NCBI GenBank assembly: GCA_017512095.1
Contig: JAFWHC010000002.1
Coordinates: 1 to 64,000 of the forward strand
Reading direction: 5' to 3'
Origin: Candidatus Saccharimonadota bacterium
GTDB lineage: Bacteria; Patescibacteriota; Saccharimonadia; Saccharimonadales; Saccharimonadaceae
DNA: 64,000 bases
The notes beneath the pieces are model-generated. The model saw only the letters and a program-made list of their open reading frames with translations. It made no database searches and was not told the origin of the DNA. The translations under genes and the position numbers were made by a program. Shown piece after piece: positions 15,839 to 24,193 of this stretch. Each line of letters opens with the position of its first letter. Positions within the stretch are counted from its first letter, which is position 1.

Positions 15839-16141
15839 ATGGAAACAGAAAATATCAAAATTAACGAAAGGAGTGAAGGCGAGGGGAATGAAGCCCTCGA
15901 AGAAATTAGTTTGCCAAACGAAGTTTATAACGCTAATTGGCGAGACGATATTATCGACGAAGCTGAAGATGAAACAAAGGCAGTAACCAGCTTTGAGCCG
16001 TATGAAAACGAGCAAGAGTATCAGTCGAAAGAAATCGTGTCCCCGGAAGCGGAAAACTTAATTTGGGCGTTCGACCGAGCAAAGAAACGCGAGTTTGGTA
16101 AAAAAGTGCTTAGTCTTGATGTGTTTAGGGAAGTAGCGTAA
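15839..16141 (+). CDS. Acidic protein of unknown function
   Basis: A 100-residue hydrophilic acidic protein with no signal peptide or membrane segment, rich in Glu and Asn and probably disordered in its first half; the C-terminal 35 residues (LIWAFDRAKKREFGKKVLS) look helical. No family recognised. It has its own strong promoter, an A-rich leader and a terminator, so it is expressed alone. It opens a group of four proteins of similar acidic character up to 19.7 kb. Confidence 0.65.
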   Translation: METENIKINERSEGEGNEALEEISLPNEVYNANWRDDIIDEAEDETKAVTSFEPYENEQEYQSKEIVSPEAENLIWAFDRAKKREFGKKVLSLDVFREVA

Positions 16142-16219
16142 GCCGATGTAATCTAAGAAGAATAAAACAAACAATTAAAAGTTTTAGGGAAAAGAAAGAA
16201 GGTAGAGTATAAGAAGATG

Positions 16220-16247
16220 AAAGCCCCCGAATTTGGGGGCTTTTTTG
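16220..16247 (+). terminator. Terminator after the 15839 gene
   Basis: AAAGCCCCC-GAATTT-GGGGGCTTT hairpin with T run. Confidence 0.92.
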
Positions 16248-16298
16248 TTGATTTTTCATAACCTTTATGGTAAGCTTAAGTAAAATAGGGAGATTAAT

Positions 16299-16658
16299 AT
16301 GAAAATAAACAATAAAATCAAGGAGGGGAATGATAAAATCGTGGAGTTTGCGCACGATTTGGTCGTGCGAAATAAGGTGGCTGAAGCCGAGCAGGGCGCA
16401 GAGCAGGAAAAGCTCGAGCAGATGATTGTCACGAAAATTTTAGACGAAGCTTTGACGGCGCTGCCAGAAGACGACATTGCGGAACTTGAAGCGGAAGAGG
16501 AAGTGACAAGCGAGAAATTGAATTCGATGTTGTTTGTGGCGGGAGTGAGACCAGAGAGTATTATTGGGAAAGTGTTTAGAGAAGTTGAACGCGAGTACTT
16601 GGGTGTCGAAAATGTTGAATCCGATGAAACATTAATGGAAGCGGGGGAGGAGGAATAA
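16299..16658 (+). CDS. Acidic helical protein of unknown function
   Basis: A 119-residue, highly acidic, probably helical protein (Glu-rich, ends MEAGEEE). It has no membrane segment. GGGAGA precedes the ATG. It ends one base before the start of the next gene, whose ribosome site lies within its last codons, so the two are translated together. Not recognised. Confidence 0.65.
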   Translation: MKINNKIKEGNDKIVEFAHDLVVRNKVAEAEQGAEQEKLEQMIVTKILDEALTALPEDDIAELEAEEEVTSEKLNSMLFVAGVRPESIIGKVFREVEREYLGVENVESDETLMEAGEEE

Positions 16659-16659
16659 G

Positions 16660-18360
16660 ATGGAAAGGCAATTCGGTGATTATGGCGGGTTTGAGTATGC
16701 TGGAAGCTATGATGATATAGCGGAGGCAAACGCCGAGAAGAAAAATGAGACGGTGGAGACGCCGGTCGAGATGACGCGAGAACAGTCGCAAGAAGTCGGT
16801 AAAGGGGCGCTTGAAGTTTTGGCGAAGCAAGAAGCCGAGAATAAGGCCGAGCAGGTTGGAGAGAAGAAAACTTTACGCGAACGTGCGCGCGTGATTCGCG
16901 AGAAGATGATGACTGGCTATACAGAGTTTAAGGAGAAAATTAAGCAGGCGGACTGGGGGAAGGTTGCAAAAAGAGGGATTGCGACGGCGCTGCTAATTGC
17001 TAAACTTGGTAGCGCGGGCGACGGGAAGGAAACGGCTAAGGGGGAAGGTAATCCAGACGCAGAGTTGCCACAAGAGCCGAGGATTGAAGAGCGAACCGAG
17101 ACGGCGAGCTATGATGATGAAGAAGATTTGAGTATTGAAGATGTTTTGGAATTCCAGAATGAGGAGCGGATTCGTGGGCGGGAGTTTTCGCACGTTGGCA
17201 GCGTAGAAACGCAAGATGGGACGGTTGACGTGTATCACCACGTTGGCGGTTATAATCAGCAGAATGATCCGTTCTATAAATATTGGGACGATAATGAAAA
17301 AGACCACCTGGAGTCTTGGGGGACAAGCTGGGAATCGGAGTCGCCGGCGGAGATGGCGACGGCCGAGATTCGAGAGATGACAGATAGTGCGCACCAGATG
17401 GCGATGTGGGAATGGAGATTGAAACGCACCTCGCATGATTCGTTTGACTCGTTGACGCGAAGAGCGGAAGAGATCAAAGCTATGGCGGTGGATGATTACG
17501 ATGAGCTTGCAAATGGTCTTGTGGATGAGATTATGGGGCAGATGAAGGGCGGGAAAATTAACGTAACAAAGAGCTGGGGCTTTGAGATTCCGCAAGGGCC
17601 GACGGACGCGATTGTGGCGGAGACGCCAGGAATGTGGTCACGCGAGATGTCGGACGACGACAGAGGGAAGAACGCAGACTTGTTGGTTGACTATGTGAGT
17701 GCGGAAGGGGAGCAGCTGTTCCAGAATCCAGAGATTTATGAAGTGGCAGCAAGAGAAGCGGGAATCAACCCGAGCAAGTATGGCGATAAAATTTATGACG
17801 ACGCAAAGGAAGGGTTTGCGCTGAAGTTTAAGAAAGGTTCGACACCGGCTAAGGTTACGCCGACGCCGACATCGACGACGACGCCGGAGGTAACACCGGA
17901 GCCAGTAATTACGCCGGAGCCGACGCCGGTAGTGACGGAGGAACCGACGCCAACCCCAACGGAGAAACCGACACCGACGCCTGAACCGGTGGTAACGCCC
18001 ACTCCAACTGAGAAGCCGACACCAACACCGGAACCAGTAATAACGCCGACGCCGACGGAAAAACCAACTCCAGTGCCGACAGAAAAACCGACTCCAGAGC
18101 CAACGCCGGTGCCAACGGAGAAACCGACGCCAGAGCCGACGCCAGTGGTGACTCCTGAACCGAAGCCGACGAAAGACCCTGAAGCGGTTGCCGAACCGGT
18201 GCAGCAGGTCGAACAGCAAGAGCATGTCCAGCAGACTGTAGAGCCAGTGAGTGAGCAGGGGCCGAGTGATAGGCCGGAAAGCATTGGGCAGAGGACGGAG
18301 CCAGAAACGACGACGCCACCGGATACTTTGGCGGACCAGTTAGCGGATTTAGGATTATAA
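16660..18360 (+). CDS. Large acidic protein with Pro-Thr repeat region
   Basis: A 566-residue protein. The first 115 residues are charged and helical with a weak hydrophobic stretch (GIATALLIAKLGSAG, about residues 107-121); the middle is acidic with His, Trp and Tyr; residues about 393-510 are a low-complexity tract of PTPTEKPTPTPEP-type repeats, followed by a Gln-rich end. There is no clear signal peptide, so export is uncertain. Pro-Thr tracts usually span cell walls or act as stalks in surface proteins. The LPXTG protein follows 16 bases later, so a shared surface function is likely. Confidence 0.6.
   Translation: MERQFGDYGGFEYAGSYDDIAEANAEKKNETVETPVEMTREQSQEVGKGALEVLAKQEAENKAEQVGEKKTLRERARVIREKMMTGYTEFKEKIKQADWGKVAKRGIATALLIAKLGSAGDGKETAKGEGNPDAELPQEPRIEERTETASYDDEEDLSIEDVLEFQNEERIRGREFSHVGSVETQDGTVDVYHHVGGYNQQNDPFYKYWDDNEKDHLESWGTSWESESPAEMATAEIREMTDSAHQMAMWEWRLKRTSHDSFDSLTRRAEEIKAMAVDDYDELANGLVDEIMGQMKGGKINVTKSWGFEIPQGPTDAIVAETPGMWSREMSDDDRGKNADLLVDYVSAEGEQLFQNPEIYEVAAREAGINPSKYGDKIYDDAKEGFALKFKKGSTPAKVTPTPTSTTTPEVTPEPVITPEPTPVVTEEPTPTPTEKPTPTPEPVVTPTPTEKPTPTPEPVITPTPTEKPTPVPTEKPTPEPTPVPTEKPTPEPTPVVTPEPKPTKDPEAVAEPVQQVEQQEHVQQTVEPVSEQGPSDRPESIGQRTEPETTTPPDTLADQLADLGL
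17850..18170 (+). repeat. Pro-Thr coding minisatellite
   Basis: Imperfect tandem units built on ACGCCGACG/CCGACGCCA encode TPTP, TPEP and TEKP repeats. Length variation by slippage is likely. Confidence 0.75.
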
Positions 18361-18376
18361 AGGGAGAAAATAAAAC

Positions 18377-19726
18377 ATGAAGGACAAAAAGAATAAAAAG
18401 AAAATTTATGTGAGCGCAATCGTGGCAGCGTTGCTGGGGGGAGCGCTGGTTAATGTTGTAAATTTTACAACATTTGTTAATGCTTGGGGGCCAGAGCGCC
18501 AAACATGGACGATGGCAAATCCGGCAGATTACGCGACGTTCAACTCGATTACGGATAACTCGTCGATTGGGGATGAGCGAGAATTTGTGCGCGTGGCTGA
18601 GGCTGTGAATGAGGGGTCGAGCACGGCGCTTGGTGAGATACATGTTCAAGGTGGGAAAGATTATGTAGTGACGATTTATTATCATAACGATGCGGCGTCG
18701 ATTTATAATAAGGTTGACTATAATTATAAGGGTGTGGCGCAAAAAACAAGACTTTCGGTGGCGTTTCCGGACAGTTTGGAGGCGGGCGAAAAAGGGCAAG
18801 TCGATGCGCTGATTTATTCTTTGACGGCAAATCCAGAAGAGGTTTGGGACGAGGCGTTTTTGATTGCGGATGAGAAAGTAAAGTTGAGCTATATTACCGG
18901 GAGTGCGAAAATTTATAACGATTGGGCGTTGTCTGGAAGCGAAGTGAATAGTGCGGAATTGTTTTCGGCGGACGGTACGTATCTTGGTGTAAAAGAGTTT
19001 AACGGTCTGATTCCTGGTTGCGCAGAGTACTCGGGTATGGTTGTGTTTAGGATTCACGCGGAGAGTGTTGCGGAGCCGACCTCGACGTTTGAGATGGATA
19101 AGAAAGTAAGCGTGGACGGCGGGGCGACTTGGGTTGATAACGTGACGATGAACATGGGGCAAGAAGCGGAGTTTAGAATCACTTATCGAAATACTGGCAA
19201 CATGACGCAGTCGATTACGGTGTTCGATACGCTTGAAAACGGGAAGGGAATGGAATATGTGCCGGGGAGTGCAAGAATCGTAGCGAATGGCGCAGAGACG
19301 ATTGTCCGAGATGAGGATGGTGGCGATTTGTTTAAGAGCGGCGTTGTCGTTGGTGAAATTAAGGCGGGGGAGACGGCAGAGATCTATTATAAGGTGAAGA
19401 TTAGCGAGGGGGACGCGATTGCTTGCGGAAAGACCTTAATGTATAACCTGGCTGGGGTTAGCAGTACGCCAGTGGCGGCAGATGGGACTGCGGCTGGCGG
19501 GGTAGCGACGCAACATGATAAGGTTCAGGTTGAAGTGAACCGTAACGACAACAAATGTTTGCCGAGCGAATTGCCAAGCACAGGGCCAGCGGAAATGGTG
19601 CTGGCGGGCATAATTATTGCGGGGCTGATTGTGGGCGTCTTCTACTATGTGAATAGTAAGCGAACGCTTAAGAAGATGCAACAGGAGTCGCTTGGCGGAC
19701 CTCTTGATAAAACTCCAGAGATGTGA
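18377..19726 (+). CDS. LPXTG-anchored surface protein with DUF11-like domain
   Basis: A 449-residue exported protein. The N-terminus has a basic stretch (KDKKNKKK), a hydrophobic core and a likely signal-peptidase site near VNA-WG (about residue 37). Residues about 235-350 resemble a DUF11 domain (KKVSVDGGATWVD, FRITYRNTGNMTQSITVFDT). The C-terminus has LPSTG, a hydrophobic segment (MVLAGIIIAGLIVGVFYYV) and a basic tail KRTLKK, the sortase sorting signal, although the tail is about 15 residues longer than usual. It would be attached to the cell wall, perhaps for host contact. The sortase is not in this window. Confidence 0.78.
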   Translation: MKDKKNKKKIYVSAIVAALLGGALVNVVNFTTFVNAWGPERQTWTMANPADYATFNSITDNSSIGDEREFVRVAEAVNEGSSTALGEIHVQGGKDYVVTIYYHNDAASIYNKVDYNYKGVAQKTRLSVAFPDSLEAGEKGQVDALIYSLTANPEEVWDEAFLIADEKVKLSYITGSAKIYNDWALSGSEVNSAELFSADGTYLGVKEFNGLIPGCAEYSGMVVFRIHAESVAEPTSTFEMDKKVSVDGGATWVDNVTMNMGQEAEFRITYRNTGNMTQSITVFDTLENGKGMEYVPGSARIVANGAETIVRDEDGGDLFKSGVVVGEIKAGETAEIYYKVKISEGDAIACGKTLMYNLAGVSSTPVAADGTAAGGVATQHDKVQVEVNRNDNKCLPSELPSTGPAEMVLAGIIIAGLIVGVFYYVNSKRTLKKMQQESLGGPLDKTPEM

Positions 19727-19756
19727 TAAAATAGCCTAGATTAAACAAAGGAATTT

Positions 19757-20065
19757 ATGAAACAAGCAGTCATTTTAGTAGGCGGCAAGCAATACGTTGC
19801 AGCCGAAGGTGAGACCCTGCGGGTGGACCTCCTCCCGGAAGGAACAAAAGAGCTCGAGACTGATGCTTTGCTTCTTATCGACGGCGACAAAACGACCGTT
19901 GGTACGCCAACTGTTAAGGGCGTGAAAGTGAAAGCTGTGGTGACCGAGCCGGAAGTTAAAGGCGAGAAGGTGCGTGTGATTCGATACCATTCGAAGAAGC
20001 GCGTGCATAAAGAAAATGGTCATCGCCAACGCTATTCCGAAATTAAAATCGAAAGCATAAAATAA
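19757..20065 (+). CDS. rplU: 50S ribosomal protein L21
   Basis: A 102-residue ribosomal protein. The N-terminal VGGKQYVAAEGETLRVDLLP and the C-terminal KGEKVRVIRYHSKKRVHKENGHRQRYSEIKI are the family signatures. AAAGGA lies before the ATG. The usual partner rpmA (L27) does not follow; a terminator and convergent parB do. Confidence 0.95.
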   Translation: MKQAVILVGGKQYVAAEGETLRVDLLPEGTKELETDALLLIDGDKTTVGTPTVKGVKVKAVVTEPEVKGEKVRVIRYHSKKRVHKENGHRQRYSEIKIESIK

Positions 20066-20076
20066 GAAAAGAAAGA

Positions 20077-20105
20077 AAATTGGTTAGCTCTCGCTAACCA
20101 ATTTT
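20077..20105. terminator. Bidirectional terminator between rplU and parB
   Basis: AAATTGGTTAGC-TCTC-GCTAACCAATTT is a perfect 12-bp stem followed by T on the plus strand and by T (complement of the AAAA upstream) on the minus strand. It covers the last codons of parB. Confidence 0.9.
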
Positions 20106-20945
20106 TTCTAGTAGACTTTCTAATTCTTTGTTGTTTTTGAAGGTGATGGTGATGGACTTTGAAGTGATTTTAACTTTTTTAGCCTTGAGTTTGCTCGTGA
20201 GTTCTTGTTCGCGGTCGTAGTTGAGTGAAGCTTTGACGACGGCGGCGGAAGATTTGGCTTTTCTGATTTTTAGATATTCTTCGACCTTTTTGACGGTCCA
20301 GCCTTCTTCGATGATGCGAGGGAGGAGGCGTGCGATTTGGTCATCGGGAAGAGGAACGAGCGGGCGCATGACGGCTTCGGAAAGGTTGTGTTCGACCATG
20401 GCTTTTTTGGCAAAATCGGGAAGCTCAAGAAGGCGGAGGGTGTTTTTGACGGAGGATTCGGATTTGCCGATGCGAGTGCCGATTTCTTTGAGGGAGAGGT
20501 TGAACTGAGTTTGGAGTTTGGCATAAGCGGTGGCAAGTTCGATGGCGTTTAAATCTTCGCGCTGGGCATTTTCTATGACGGAAAGCTCGAGGCGGTTTTG
20601 GTCGTCTAGAGTTCGGACAATAGCCGGAATCTTGTCGAGGCCGGCGAGTTTGGCGGCGCGGAAACGACGTTCGCCAGCAACGATTTGATAGCCGTCTTTA
20701 TGACGGACAACGACGATAGGCTGAAGAACGCCACTTACCTTGATTGAGCTGGCAAGGGAGTTAAGCGCTTCGGCGTCGAAGTTCTTGCGTGGCTGGTTTG
20801 GATCGACGGAGATTTTTTCGAGGGGAAGGTCGAGAAGTTTTGAGAGTTTTTCGTCTTCGAGGGAAGTGGGGTCGAATTCTTCATCGACGAGATCGGTGGG
20901 GATGAGGCTAGCGAAGCCACGGCCGAGGCCTTTTCCTTGTGACAT
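20094..20945 (-). CDS. parB: Chromosome partitioning protein ParB
   Basis: A 283-residue parS-binding CTPase. The N-terminal domain shows DPNQPRKNFD (about residues 48-57), GYQIVAGERRFRAAKLAGL (about 87-105, CTP-binding GERRxRA) and ENAQREDLNAIE; the central helix-turn-helix is at LKEIGTRIGKSESSVKNTL (about 155-173); a short C-terminal dimer domain ends the protein. Its ATG overlaps the parA stop (TAATG). No parS-like 16-bp palindrome was seen in this window. Confidence 0.94.
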   Translation of the reverse strand: MSQGKGLGRGFASLIPTDLVDEEFDPTSLEDEKLSKLLDLPLEKISVDPNQPRKNFDAEALNSLASSIKVSGVLQPIVVVRHKDGYQIVAGERRFRAAKLAGLDKIPAIVRTLDDQNRLELSVIENAQREDLNAIELATAYAKLQTQFNLSLKEIGTRIGKSESSVKNTLRLLELPDFAKKAMVEHNLSEAVMRPLVPLPDDQIARLLPRIIEEGWTVKKVEEYLKIRKAKSSAAVVKASLNYDREQELTSKLKAKKVKITSKSITITFKNNKELESLLEKIG

Positions 20946-21721
20946 TATCTTGTTCCTTTCTGAGTTCTTAATTCGACTTCGCGAGCGAGGTCTTTATAGG
21001 CGCGAGCGCCTTTGCTGAATTTATCGTATTCGCCGACGGGGGCACCGTGGCTGGGAGCTTCGGCGATACGCACGTTGCGCGGGATGGTGGTTTCGAAAGT
21101 GAGGTCTTTGAAGTATTTTTTGATTTCGGTGAGGACCTGGGCGGAGAGGGAAGTGCGTTTGTCGTACATGGTGGCAAGGACGCCGAGAAGCTGGAGATTT
21201 GGATTCATGGCTTTGCGGACGAGTTTCATGCTCTCGAGGAGCTGCGCAACGCCTTCTAGAGCGTAAAATTCGGTTTGGACGGGGAGAAGGAGATAATTTG
21301 AAGCAATCATGCCATTGACGGTTAAGAGGGAAAGAGAAGGAGGAGAGTCGATGATAATGTAATCATAATCGTTGGCGACACGAGCGAGGGCGTTTCTCAA
21401 AATTGTAAATTTGCCCTTTTGAGAAACAAGTTCAACTTCGGCGTTAGCGAGTTCGGGGGTGGTGGGAACGAGGTCGAGATTTTTATGCTTTGTGGGGACG
21501 ATGGCGCCTTCGAGGGCGATGGAACCTTGCATGACTTCAACCATGCCTGCTTCGAGTTCGGCTTTGTCTAGCCCAAGTCCAGAAGTGGCGTTTCCCTGAG
21601 GGTCGAAGTCGACAATAAGCGTGCGGTATTTGTCCTTGGCGAGATAATAGCCAAGGTTAACCGCGGTAGTGGTTTTACCGACACCTCCTTTTTGATTCGT
21701 AACACAGATTACGATAGCCAT
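20945..21721 (-). CDS. parA: Chromosome partitioning ATPase ParA (Soj)
   Basis: A 258-residue deviant Walker ATPase. KGGVGKTTT (residues 10-18) is the deviant Walker A, DFDPQGNATSGLG Walker A', and DYIIIDSPPSL Walker B. It lacks the N-terminal HTH of plasmid-type ParA, as expected for a chromosomal Soj. I chose the ATG at 21721, where homology begins; TATAAT ends seven bases upstream, so it is probably leaderless. Upstream in-frame codons run into the relA gene and are not used. Confidence 0.94.
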   Translation of the reverse strand: MAIVICVTNQKGGVGKTTTAVNLGYYLAKDKYRTLIVDFDPQGNATSGLGLDKAELEAGMVEVMQGSIALEGAIVPTKHKNLDLVPTTPELANAEVELVSQKGKFTILRNALARVANDYDYIIIDSPPSLSLLTVNGMIASNYLLLPVQTEFYALEGVAQLLESMKLVRKAMNPNLQLLGVLATMYDKRTSLSAQVLTEIKKYFKDLTFETTIPRNVRIAEAPSHGAPVGEYDKFSKGARAYKDLAREVELRTQKGTR

Positions 21722-21743
21722 ATACGTTATTATAACATAAATA

Positions 21744-23183
21744 TTATTGTTTTGGGAGCATTTGGCGAAGTTTTTGGCGAGCATGAGAGGTGATAATTTT
21801 TTCGAACCAAGATTCATGCGGGACTTGGTTTTTGGCGGTTAAAATTTCGACAACGTCGCCCTGCTCGAGACGGCGGTTTAAGTTGCTCATTTTGCCGTTG
21901 ATTTTGACGCCGGAAACGTGGCCACCAATTTCGCTGTGGAGGCGGAAGGCGAAGTCGAGCGGAAGGGAACCTTTCGGAAGGTCGATAATGTCGCCCTTTG
22001 GCGTATAGACGAAGATTTTGTCCGCGAAGAGGTTGAGACGGAGCTTTTTGAGATCGACTTTTTTGCCTTCGCGAAGTTTGGCGGCGGCGTCTTGGAGTTC
22101 GGTAATCCAGAGAAGATTGGTCGGGAGATGTTGGATTTTGCCTTGTTTATAGTTTTCGGTGAGCTTTTGCTCGTTGTAGTAGAAACTGGCGGCGAGACCG
22201 CGTTCGGCGTATTCGTGCATTTCGCGAGTGCGAATCTGGAACTCGACGATTTTCTTTTTGGGGGTGATGACGGTTGTGTGGAGAGATTGGTAACCGTTTT
22301 GCTTTGGTTTGGCGATGTAATCTTTGATGCGTTCGTTCATTGGAGTGTAGAGGGAATGGAGAAGACCGAGAGCGAGATAGCAACTCGTAACGTCGGGGAC
22401 GATAATGCGGAGGGCGGTGAGATCGTAGATTTCGCCTAAGTTTTGGTTGTGTTTAGCGAGCTTTTTGTGAAGGGAATAAACGGATTTGATACGGCCGGAG
22501 ATTTCGGCGTCGAGTTTTTCTTTTTTGAGGAGGTCTTTAACTTCCTTCTCGATTTCTTTGAGAGCCTTTGCGGCTTGTTTGTTGTTTTCTTCGATAAGGT
22601 TTTTGAGATATTCAAAACGTTTTGGGTCGACGTAGGAGAAGGCGATGTCGGCGAGCTCGACGCGGAGGCGACCCATGTTAAGGCGGTCGGCGAGCGGGGC
22701 AAAAATTTCCAAGGTTTCGGTGGCGATTTTCTTTTGTTTGTCGGGCGGGAGAGCGGAGAGAGTGCGAGCGTTATGAAGGCGGTCGGCGAGCTTGATGATG
22801 AGAACGCGGATGTCGTTGCCGGTGGCAATCATGAGACGAAGGAAGTTGTCTTTTGTTTCGGGGAGATAAGTGTCGAGGTTGTCCATGTTTTTGCGAACCT
22901 GACCGAGTTTAGTAACGCCATCGACGAGAAAAGCAACGGATTCGCCGAATTCTTTTTTAATGTCATCTAAGGTTAAATCGGTATCTTCGACGGTGTCATG
23001 GAGAATGCCGGCGATGATGGTGTCTTCGTCCATATGCCATTCTTCGAGAATCTTTTTGACGGCAAGAGGGTGAATGATGTAAGGTTCACCGGTTTTACGG
23101 AGCTGGTTTTTGTGCGCTTCGGTCGCGATGGCGACGGCGCGTTCGATACGTTCGGAATTGGCGGGTTTTTTATTGTCTGGCAT
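21744..23183 (-). CDS. RelA/SpoT-family (p)ppGpp synthetase/hydrolase
   Basis: A 479-residue stringent-response enzyme. The HD hydrolase domain keeps its metal motif (IIAGILHDTVEDTD, about residues 59-72), the synthetase domain shows GRIKSVYSLHKKL and IYDLTALRIIV, and a TGS domain follows (KIFVYTPKGDIIDLPKGS). The C-terminal ACT/RRM part of long RSH proteins is missing, so the regulatory half is shortened. I start it at the ATG at 23183, with TATAAT nine bases upstream. Its start is only 17 bases from the divergent rnhA start. Confidence 0.9.
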   Translation of the reverse strand: MPDNKKPANSERIERAVAIATEAHKNQLRKTGEPYIIHPLAVKKILEEWHMDEDTIIAGILHDTVEDTDLTLDDIKKEFGESVAFLVDGVTKLGQVRKNMDNLDTYLPETKDNFLRLMIATGNDIRVLIIKLADRLHNARTLSALPPDKQKKIATETLEIFAPLADRLNMGRLRVELADIAFSYVDPKRFEYLKNLIEENNKQAAKALKEIEKEVKDLLKKEKLDAEISGRIKSVYSLHKKLAKHNQNLGEIYDLTALRIIVPDVTSCYLALGLLHSLYTPMNERIKDYIAKPKQNGYQSLHTTVITPKKKIVEFQIRTREMHEYAERGLAASFYYNEQKLTENYKQGKIQHLPTNLLWITELQDAAAKLREGKKVDLKKLRLNLFADKIFVYTPKGDIIDLPKGSLPLDFAFRLHSEIGGHVSGVKINGKMSNLNRRLEQGDVVEILTAKNQVPHESWFEKIITSHARQKLRQMLPKQ

Positions 23184-23200
23184 TATGATAAAATTATAGC
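23184..23200. promoter_or_regulatory. 17-base divergent leaderless promoter region
   Basis: The only sequence between the divergent starts of the RelA/SpoT gene and rnhA. On the minus strand TATAAT (23193-23198) serves relA; on the plus strand TATGAT or TAAAAT (23184-23194) serves rnhA. The two -10 regions overlap, so each -35 must lie in the other gene. Confidence 0.65.
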
Positions 23201-23629
23201 ATGACAAAAGTTTTGTGGACAGATGGAAGTGCGGACCCAAATCCGGGGCCGGGTGGATATGCTGTGATAGAAAGTGGCAAGCCAGTACGGCTTGGACGTG
23301 AGGCGAACACGACAAACATACGCATGGAGGGGGCGGCGCTGACAGCAGCGATGGAATATGCCGGCGAAGAGGGGTGTGAAATTTGGACAGATTCACAGTT
23401 TTGGGTGAACGTTTTGACGCAGTGGGCGAAAGGGTGGGAAGCACGCGGTTGGACGAAAAAGGGTGGGGAGATTAAAAATTTGCCAATGGTGAAGAAACTC
23501 TGGGAATTATATAATAAATATCCCGTTGAATTGCACTTTACGCGGGGACATGTTGGGACGGAGATGAATGAACTTGCGGATAAGTGGGCAAATAAGGCGC
23601 GGATGGGTGCGGAAGTGCCAAAGGACTAA
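23201..23629 (+). CDS. rnhA: Ribonuclease HI
   Basis: A 142-residue nuclease that cuts the RNA of RNA-DNA hybrids. Catalytic residues: Asp in WTDGSADPNPGPGG (residues 6-19), Glu in NIRMEGAALTAAM, Asp in IWTDSQFWVN, His in FTRGHVGTEMNELAD with the final Asp. Length matches the family. The next gene follows after nine bases with its own ribosome site. Confidence 0.93.
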   Translation: MTKVLWTDGSADPNPGPGGYAVIESGKPVRLGREANTTNIRMEGAALTAAMEYAGEEGCEIWTDSQFWVNVLTQWAKGWEARGWTKKGGEIKNLPMVKKLWELYNKYPVELHFTRGHVGTEMNELADKWANKARMGAEVPKD

Positions 23630-23638
23630 GGAGGAAAG

Positions 23639-24172
23639 ATGAAAAAAGTGGTTGTGAAGATGAAGCTTGGCAGTCGTGAGGCGTTTGAGAAAAGGCTGGA
23701 TGAGATGGGAATGGAGTTTGCGCCAGTGTTTTGGCAACACGACCGTGTGTTTGTGCCGAGAACTTATCGACGTGGAAACGGATATCCGCGACTTGTGATG
23801 CGAACAGAAATGAAGGCGGTGGATAAGCCAGCGAAATATAGCTTGATTTTGAAACGGCACATTGAAGATGCGAACGTGGAGATTTTTGATGAGACGAAGG
23901 TGGCGGATTATACCGAAGCGGCAAATATCATTTTGCAGCTTGGGTTCCGTCAAGAAGCGGAGATTTCTCGACGAAGGCAAGAGATTAAAATGAGCGACGG
24001 CGTAACCTTATACTTAGACAAAGTCGAAGGTTTGAGCGGATATTTTGCGAAGATTGAAGCGGAGCTTAAGGAGAACGAATCTTCGGCGGCGTTACGTTCG
24101 GAGATTATTAAGACGTTTGAAAGTTTAGACCAAAAGAATGAAGTTATACAGACATATTCTGAATTATTATGA
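23639..24172 (+). CDS. CYTH-domain protein (CyaB/ThTPase-like)
   Basis: A 177-residue protein with the triphosphate-tunnel layout: an N-terminal charged strand (VVVKMKLGSREAFEKRL), paired basic strands (DRVFVPRTYR, PRLVMRTEM, YSLILKRHI) and later LRLD-type strands (ISRRRQEIKM, VTLYLDKVEGLSGYFAKIEAEL). The ending GYFAKIEAE is typical of CYTH proteins. Members cut triphosphates such as thiamine triphosphate or PPPi, or make cAMP; which applies here cannot be told. AAGGAGGAAAG precedes the ATG and it is co-transcribed with rnhA. Confidence 0.78.
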   Translation: MKKVVVKMKLGSREAFEKRLDEMGMEFAPVFWQHDRVFVPRTYRRGNGYPRLVMRTEMKAVDKPAKYSLILKRHIEDANVEIFDETKVADYTEAANIILQLGFRQEAEISRRRQEIKMSDGVTLYLDKVEGLSGYFAKIEAELKENESSAALRSEIIKTFESLDQKNEVIQTYSELL

Positions 24173-24193
24173 TTATTGTGATATAATCGAGGA

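Noticed and set aside
20094-21721. parS site near parAB
   Set aside because: I searched by eye for the TGTTTCACGTGAAACA-type palindrome and did not find one.
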